Positions 23,987 to 28,456 of a DNA stretch of 28,456 nt are shown here, piece by piece; the first letter of the stretch is position 1, and every line of letters starts with the position of its first letter. The DNA is from Deltaproteobacteria bacterium (GTDB lineage Bacteria > Desulfobacterota > Desulfarculia > Adiutricales > Adiutricaceae). The notes beneath the pieces are model-generated. The model worked only from the letters and a program-made list of their open reading frames with translations. It was not told the DNA's origin and did not search any database. The stretch is from assembly GCA_031257955.1 (NCBI GenBank), contig JAIRNQ010000198.1, positions 1 through 28,456 on the forward strand. The letters run 5' to 3'. The translations under genes were made by a program, and so were the position numbers.

Positions 23987-24898
23987 TTATTCCTCAAGCT
24001 TTTTCGGATAGGAGCCGCAAACGGCCAGTACCGGGAACTGGCCCAAACGGACCACCCGGTCGGTGGTCGAGCCGACCATCAGCCTCTCGATAAAACCCCG
24101 CCCATGTACCCCCATGACGATTAGATCCACGTGATTGAGAATGGCGAATTTGTTTAGCTCTTCGTGGGGCTGGCCAGCCAACACCACCAGTTTAACCATG
24201 TCTTTGAGACTATCGGGGATGTAGGCCTTTAGCTTGGAGGTCAGCTCTTCCATGAGGCGATCGGCAACGGAGAGTTCTTTCTGGGGATCCACGGTCAGGA
24301 TCTGGTCCAGCTGGCCCTGCTCAACGACCGTGGCCACGGTCACCTTAGCCTGGAAGTTTCTGGCGAAGGCCAGGCCCCATTCTATGGCCGCGTCGGCGTC
24401 TTCGGAAAAGTCGCAAGCTACCAGGATAGACTCAATGCGATGAAGGGAGGACCTTTCGTGAGGAAGTGACCCCGGGACGATGAAAAAGGGCACGGTCAGG
24501 GTACTCATGAGCTTTCGGCTGACCGAACCCAAGAGAAGTCGCTCCAGGCCGCTGCGGACGTGGGTAGCGGCCACCAAAAGGCCGGCCGAGGCGTCGTCCA
24601 CGACCTGCTGAATCTCCTTGGCCGGATAGCCGATGGAAATGTAAAGTTCCCACTCCACGCCCTCGACTTGGCTCAGGATGTCGGCAACCTGGGTCCGGGT
24701 GGCTTGCTCCACCCTCACCTTCAGTTCCTGGGGATCGACCATGGATTCCCCGTAAGGGGTCACGGCCGGAAGGTCGATGATATGGGTAATGACCAACTTG
24801 GACTTAAAACCCTTGGCGATGTAAGCGGCCAGGGGTATCGCTTTGTTGGAACCCTCCGACAGATCGGTGGCGCAGACCACGGCAGGCATGCTAATCAT
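23987..24898 (-). CDS. tandem-domain universal stress protein (UspA family)
   Basis: The 303-residue product holds two Usp domains. The first (about 1-145) starts MPAVVCATDLSEGSNKAI and ends in LLLGSVSRKLMSTLTVPFFIVPG. The second (about 152-297) starts ILVACDFSEDADAAIEWGLAFA and ends GVHGRGFIERLMVGSTTDRVV. Only the second keeps the full ATP-binding pattern GX2GX9GS/T; the first has ATHVRSG in place of the leading glycines. Such proteins respond to starvation or redox stress. The start ATG 24898 has GAGGA 5 bases upstream on the minus strand. It is convergent with the flavin-protein gene and monocistronic. Confidence 0.9.
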   Translation of the reverse strand: MISMPAVVCATDLSEGSNKAIPLAAYIAKGFKSKLVITHIIDLPAVTPYGESMVDPQELKVRVEQATRTQVADILSQVEGVEWELYISIGYPAKEIQQVVDDASAGLLVAATHVRSGLERLLLGSVSRKLMSTLTVPFFIVPGSLPHERSSLHRIESILVACDFSEDADAAIEWGLAFARNFQAKVTVATVVEQGQLDQILTVDPQKELSVADRLMEELTSKLKAYIPDSLKDMVKLVVLAGQPHEELNKFAILNHVDLIVMGVHGRGFIERLMVGSTTDRVVRLGQFPVLAVCGSYPKKLEE

Positions 24899-25558
24899 GG
24901 CGTCCTCGCTTAAGCTGTGTGTGATTCAAAAACGGTTGACCCCGGCGGGCCTTCCTTATTTTACCGCCTTTAGCCCCATCAAAAAAGCACAAAATACTTC
25001 CCAGGGCCATTGGGTACCAAAATAGCTCACAAAATCGAATCGGCCAAATTATTTACACGGGCCCCCACCGTCGCCGGGCTGGATTTTTTCCGGCCGGGCG
25101 ACCGAAAGCCGTTTGTCTAGGCCAACCCGTAAGGATGGTACCAGCCTGGGAACCAAAAGCCGTTTGGTTGCGGGCAATTGGAAGGACGGGCGGGAGTTTG
25201 GCGACCGAAAGGGGTATCATGCCTGACTGATGGGCCTTCCCAGCGCCGGGTACCGGTGCCGGCGGAACTGGGCGCCTGAGCCGCGGAGCTGGGTGCCAGC
25301 CCCAAGGCAATGGGGCGGGCGGCTGGGGCGGATTCATTATCGAATCGAAGGCCGGTAAGCTCCAAAGGCTAGTAAGGTGGCGCTATTGGTGGATTTGGAG
25401 GGGGCGGCGGAGGGAGATTCGGCCAAGGGTCGGCCGCTCCGATACGAGGTTGAATCAAAAGGGAAAAAGTGCCCTTTAAAAAAATACTCACAATTTAGCT
25501 AGGTTATCTAATTTTGACTCGGCGCGGTTTTTGCTGGTTAAGCCTCGACGTAGGTCAC
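24899..25558. other. intergenic region between usp and the MFS gene, no gene seen
   Basis: The left part carries the minus-strand usp leader. The middle (25050-25380) is GC-rich, with a partly repeated block: a GACCGAAAGCCGTTTG-type element near 25100 and AAAGCCGTTTGG near 25156, and GGATGGTACCAGCC. Minus-strand frames there are P/G/A-rich and unconvincing. The right part (25440-25530) is AT-rich and probably holds the MFS promoter, but I cannot choose one pair of boxes. Confidence 0.5.
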
Positions 25559-25633
25559 CTCCCGAGTTTTGTCGCTCAAACACGGGAGCGAATCGGGGCC
25601 CGGCCTTTCAAGAGCCTGGGGCCGGGCCCTTTT
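25559..25633 (+). promoter_or_regulatory. two-hairpin leader with terminator-like second stem, upstream of the MFS gene
   Basis: Hairpin 1 is CTCCCG-A-GTTT paired with AAAC-A-CGGGAG (25559-25588). Hairpin 2 is GGGCCCGGCC (25596-25605) paired perfectly with GGCCGGGCCC (25620-25629), followed by four T. It sits 40 bases before the MFS start, on the coding strand and with no gene in front of it. That arrangement suggests an attenuator or riboswitch expression platform, or the end of a small RNA. I do not recognise a known riboswitch class. Confidence 0.6.
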
Positions 25634-25673
25634 AACGATTATCCCCCCATACGCCCAAAAAGGACGCGAATAT

Positions 25674-27014
25674 ATGCCCGCCAATGAAGACATTTTAGTT
25701 ACCGGGGACCGGGCCAGGGTCAGCGCCAGGGCCTTGGCCGTCCTTAGCTTGGCCGGCCTGGTCTACGTGGCCGCCGCCCTGGAGCGCATCTCGCCCCCGG
25801 TGGTGGCCCTGGACATAATGGCCTCGCTGGGCATAGGACCAGACTCCATGGGGGTAATGTTTTCGGCCACTTTCTTCATCTACGCCTTCACCCAGCCCAT
25901 CGCCGGCTTTGGGGCCGATCGCTTCGGGCCCAAGCGCTGCCTGCTTACCTGCGTGGGTCTTTTGGCCGTGGCCTCGATTTGGTTCGCCAAGAGCGAGTCG
26001 ATGCTATCGGCCACCTTGGCTCGGGCCCTGGTCGGTTTTGCCGCCGGTTTCGCTTTCGTCCCGGCCGTGCGCCTGGCCGCCAACTGGTTGCCGGAGCGTT
26101 ATTTTGGCATGGCCTCCAGCTGCATCTTGGCGGCCAGCGCCCTCTCTAACTTCCTGGCCGGGTCCCCGCTGGCCAGAACCTCGACCGCCTTTGGCTGGCG
26201 CTGGTCCTTCATGGGACTGGGGGCCTTGATGCTGGGGCTTTTCGTGTTGGTCTGGTTCGTGGTCACGGACGGGCCCAGGCGCAAGGCCGCCCAGGCCCAG
26301 CAAAGCGCCTCGGCGGGACCGGATACGGGCCAAAGTTCTGGGGCGTATTCACAAACGGCTTCGCGAGCGGACTCGGGCACGCCGGGCTTCTGGTCGGCCA
26401 CCAAATTGGTTCTGGGATCGCCCATCTTCTGGCTAATCGTTTTGGTCTACTCGGGCACGGACATTCTTTACGACACTTTCACCGGCCTCTGGGCCGGGCC
26501 TTACCTCATGGAAGTCTACGAGCTCTCCTCCATCGACGCCGGTAACATGCTATCGCTGGCCGCCCTGGGCTTTCTGGTCGGCGGCCCCTTGATGGTGGCC
26601 TTAGGCGATCGCTTTGGCTCCTACTCCAACGTCATTACCGGTTTGGCCGTGTTTAACGTGGGCATTACCTCGTTTATCATCTGGGGTCCGGGGGTGGCCA
26701 AGACCTGGATGCTCTACGTTCTTTGCCTTGTGGCCCCGATGGCCGTCCACGCCACCAGCCTTCTCTTCGCCATAGGCAAGAGCTTTTTTCCCGAGCGGGT
26801 CACCGGGACGGTCATAGGCTTCATGAACTTGATACCTTTTCTGGTCGGGGCCATCGCCCAAAGCGCCATCGGCCGAGTATTGGCCCACTTTCAAAGCGAT
26901 CCGGCCAACGTTCGCTACGGTCACGCCTTTAAACCCGTCCTGGCCTGGGCAATCCTGACGGTCATCGCCTCCCTCTGGCTAAAAACGCACGCCCGCAAAA
27001 CCGCTTTCAAATAA
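25674..27014 (+). CDS. major facilitator superfamily transporter
   Basis: The 446-residue inner-membrane protein has about twelve hydrophobic segments in two halves, joined by a hydrophilic loop near residues 200-240. Motif A is seen as GADRFGPKR (80-88) between helices 2 and 3, followed by ARALVGFAAGFAFVPAVRLAANWLPERYFGM, which recalls the anion/organic-acid type of MFS carriers. ATG 25674 has AAAAAGGA 9 bases upstream; an in-frame start at 25569 lies inside the leader hairpins and is rejected. The substrate is unknown; the neighbouring sulfonate genes make sulfite, a sulfonate or pyruvate-type acid conceivable. A strong terminator follows. Confidence 0.88.
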   Translation: MPANEDILVTGDRARVSARALAVLSLAGLVYVAAALERISPPVVALDIMASLGIGPDSMGVMFSATFFIYAFTQPIAGFGADRFGPKRCLLTCVGLLAVASIWFAKSESMLSATLARALVGFAAGFAFVPAVRLAANWLPERYFGMASSCILAASALSNFLAGSPLARTSTAFGWRWSFMGLGALMLGLFVLVWFVVTDGPRRKAAQAQQSASAGPDTGQSSGAYSQTASRADSGTPGFWSATKLVLGSPIFWLIVLVYSGTDILYDTFTGLWAGPYLMEVYELSSIDAGNMLSLAALGFLVGGPLMVALGDRFGSYSNVITGLAVFNVGITSFIIWGPGVAKTWMLYVLCLVAPMAVHATSLLFAIGKSFFPERVTGTVIGFMNLIPFLVGAIAQSAIGRVLAHFQSDPANVRYGHAFKPVLAWAILTVIASLWLKTHARKTAFK

Positions 27015-27050
27015 CCCACCCCATACCCCCTTCCTCCATCGCGTGACCAT

Positions 27051-27084
27051 CGAAAAGCCGGGACTGACCCGGCTTTTCGTTTTT
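27051..27084 (+). terminator. intrinsic terminator of the MFS gene
   Basis: CGAAAAGCCGGG (27051-27062) pairs perfectly with CCCGGCTTTTCG (27068-27079) around ACTGA, followed by five T. Confidence 0.95.
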
Positions 27085-27696
27085 GTTAACCCACTTTTGG
27101 TGACCGGCTTTAGGTCCATGGCAAAGGCCTTGGGCCTGGGTGGCCTAGTTTTCGATCGGGGTGCCGCTGGAGTGGGCGCTGGGAACGTTGTAGTGTGGCG
27201 AAATGGTGGTCGCTGCGGCGTAGAGGAGCATAAGTTTCGGTTGTCTGGGCAGGAAATTATTTTGATGAAACCTATAACCTAAAATGTACCTATTCGCTAT
27301 GATAATCGCAATTGAATGCCTGCACTCGTTCTGATCTGGCTTAAGCCACACTCACATTGTTTAGTCAAATCGGTAACGCCTAACACTTGCCATATGTCGT
27401 TTTCCAATCAGTCTAACATCTTGACAATAGGAGGGAAAAGGAAAAAACTTGACAATCTGAAAGAAAAAGATTAAAAGAATTAGATCTAGTTTGTTTTGGT
27501 GTTTCTCGAAAAATAATAATATCCACAAAATATAACTTTTTGGTAATGCCAGGAAAAATCGAGGATTTGACATTGTTTTAAACTATATATTTCTATACAT
27601 ATATAAATATATTAATAATTTATATCGTATCGATTGCAAGTAATTAACCACTAATTACATCTATAAATTTATTTAATGAAAAGGACAATAAATTAG
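27085..27696. other. compositional boundary and AT-rich leader, no intact gene seen
   Basis: The first 170 bases keep the host's GC-rich look. From about 27250 the sequence becomes mixed, and beyond 27460 very AT-rich with TATATA runs that could hold promoters of the following gene. Short frames on both strands (such as 27043-27282, 27145-27351 and 27361-27573) have no recognisable family. I see no transposase, integrase or attachment-site repeat. Confidence 0.6.
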
Positions 27697-28456
27697 ATGA
27701 ATATAGCCAAAAATTTCTTAATTAATAGAGATAAACCCGACATATGGAAGAGCGATATATCAAAATCGGTAGACTTATATAATTCTTGGTTTATGAAATT
27801 TGCTCCAAAGGAATTTCGAGAGACACGATTAATAACTATAGGTCGGGTAGAGTCTACTCTTAAATTAACAAATTATTTATCAACTATATCTCATAATCTA
27901 TTAAAAGAACATCCTGAAATACTACAAATCTTGCGTATGTCTACTTGTCCGCCTATAGCTCGCGATCGTTTAATCGGCTTAGCTAGAGTCTCAAAGACAT
28001 TGATCGCTAGTATGGAAGATAAATCAAATCCTCATATACCTACAAAGATTTTAATTGAAAAGATTGATAATGATTTAATCTTAATTTGTAACGTTATTAA
28101 AGAAATGATAGATCCTGATATTTTTGTTTGGTTAGATAGACCCAAAAAGCCAGCAAAAGTTGAAATCAAACGTGCGGCTACAATTGTGGCAGACAGACTC
28201 TGTGGTGCCTTATCCGATCCGATAATCCGAAACGCACAGGAAACTCGCCAATTAGACGCAATTAAAGAATGGCTTCAAGTACATGATTACCTTTATATTA
28301 AAAAGGTTAAATACAATCAAATGGAACCAGGTACATTCTGTTTTAGAGCTAATATACCTATTTTAAGAAGCAACAGGGGCAATAAAGTTAATATTAATAT
28401 TCCAATAGACGTTTTAATAATGCCAAAAAATGCTGTTAAGGGTGATTTCCCATTGT
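27697..28456 (+). CDS. XamI-like type II restriction endonuclease (5' part; runs off the window)
   Basis: An open frame from ATG 27697 continues without a stop to the window end (253 residues visible). AAAAGGA lies 11 bases upstream. The product resembles the XamI restriction endonuclease family (GTCGAC cutters) as I recall it. It has YNSWFMKFAPKEFRETR near the start, then LLKEHPEILQILRMSTCPPI, ARDRLIGLARVSKTLI, IFVWLDRPKKP, and ATIVADRLCGALSDPIIRN followed by AQETRQLDAIKEWL. Codons are AT-rich, unlike all genes to the left, which indicates recent transfer. A cognate adenine methyltransferase would be expected beyond the right edge. The family call rests on remembered motifs. That the gene is real and foreign is much surer. 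Confidence 0.65.
   Translation, partial: MNIAKNFLINRDKPDIWKSDISKSVDLYNSWFMKFAPKEFRETRLITIGRVESTLKLTNYLSTISHNLLKEHPEILQILRMSTCPPIARDRLIGLARVSKTLIASMEDKSNPHIPTKILIEKIDNDLILICNVIKEMIDPDIFVWLDRPKKPAKVEIKRAATIVADRLCGALSDPIIRNAQETRQLDAIKEWLQVHDYLYIKKVKYNQMEPGTFCFRANIPILRSNRGNKVNINIPIDVLIMPKNAVKGDFPL

Noticed and set aside
25053..25365. Two minus-strand frames upstream of the MFS gene
   Set aside because: P/G/A-rich composition, no ribosome sites and no recognisable family.
27361..27573. Minus-strand 70-codon frame at the composition boundary
   Set aside because: F/L/K-rich because of AT content; no family features and no supporting signals.

Overview
The window looks like a GC-rich (roughly 60% by eye) diderm bacterial chromosome. 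I think it is most likely a deltaproteobacterial / Desulfobacterota-type anaerobe. The diderm signs are a YajG-like lipoprotein and a secreted cyclophilin. Other hints are RNase J, a SecF with an extra membrane block that I recall from Desulfovibrio-like SecF, and a taurine-type ABC importer beside an L-cysteate sulfo-lyase-like enzyme. The lineage is inference and no marker here proves it.

Layout. 1-1133: tandem repeats around larE (sulfur insertion for the nickel-pincer cofactor). 1347-3084: a secreted cyclophilin on the minus strand with an operator-like promoter, a bidirectional terminator and tRNA-Pro(TGG) on the minus strand. 3085-9115: tyrS, a NUDIX hydrolase, a YajG-like lipoprotein, RNase J and a Sel1-repeat protein. 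9371-11544: proA overlapping a DMT/EamA exporter. 11714-16461: tgt, yajC, secD and secF, the common queuosine/Sec cluster, closed by a strong terminator. 16462-17447: about 1 kb without a gene, GC-rich then AT-rich, with a possible small RNA. 17448-23869: tauA-tauC-tauB (joined by ATGA overlaps), a CuyA/DcyD-type PLP lyase abutting a radical SAM protein with an unusual CX9CX2C cluster motif, and a flavin split-barrel protein. 23987-24898: a tandem universal stress protein on the minus strand. 25559-27084: a two-hairpin leader, an MFS transporter and a perfect terminator. From about 27.25 kb the base composition drops sharply. The right edge holds the start of an AT-rich gene whose product resembles XamI-type restriction endonucleases, so a restriction-modification island probably begins here.

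How the genes work together. Most genes are housekeeping (translation, tRNA modification, proline synthesis, Sec export, RNA turnover). The accessory core is the 17.4-23.9 kb locus. The simplest reading is uptake of a sulfonate (TauABC) followed by C-S cleavage to pyruvate, ammonia and sulfite (CuyA). The radical SAM protein and the flavin-type protein are partners of unknown function. The MFS transporter 3' of it might export or import a related compound.

A striking window-wide trait is that intergenic regions repeatedly hold short sequences present in about three tandem copies (units of 10, 16, 19, 28, 30 and 36-37 bp, plus diverged 33-bp and 148-bp duplications). Each locus has a different unit, and several lie directly upstream of genes.
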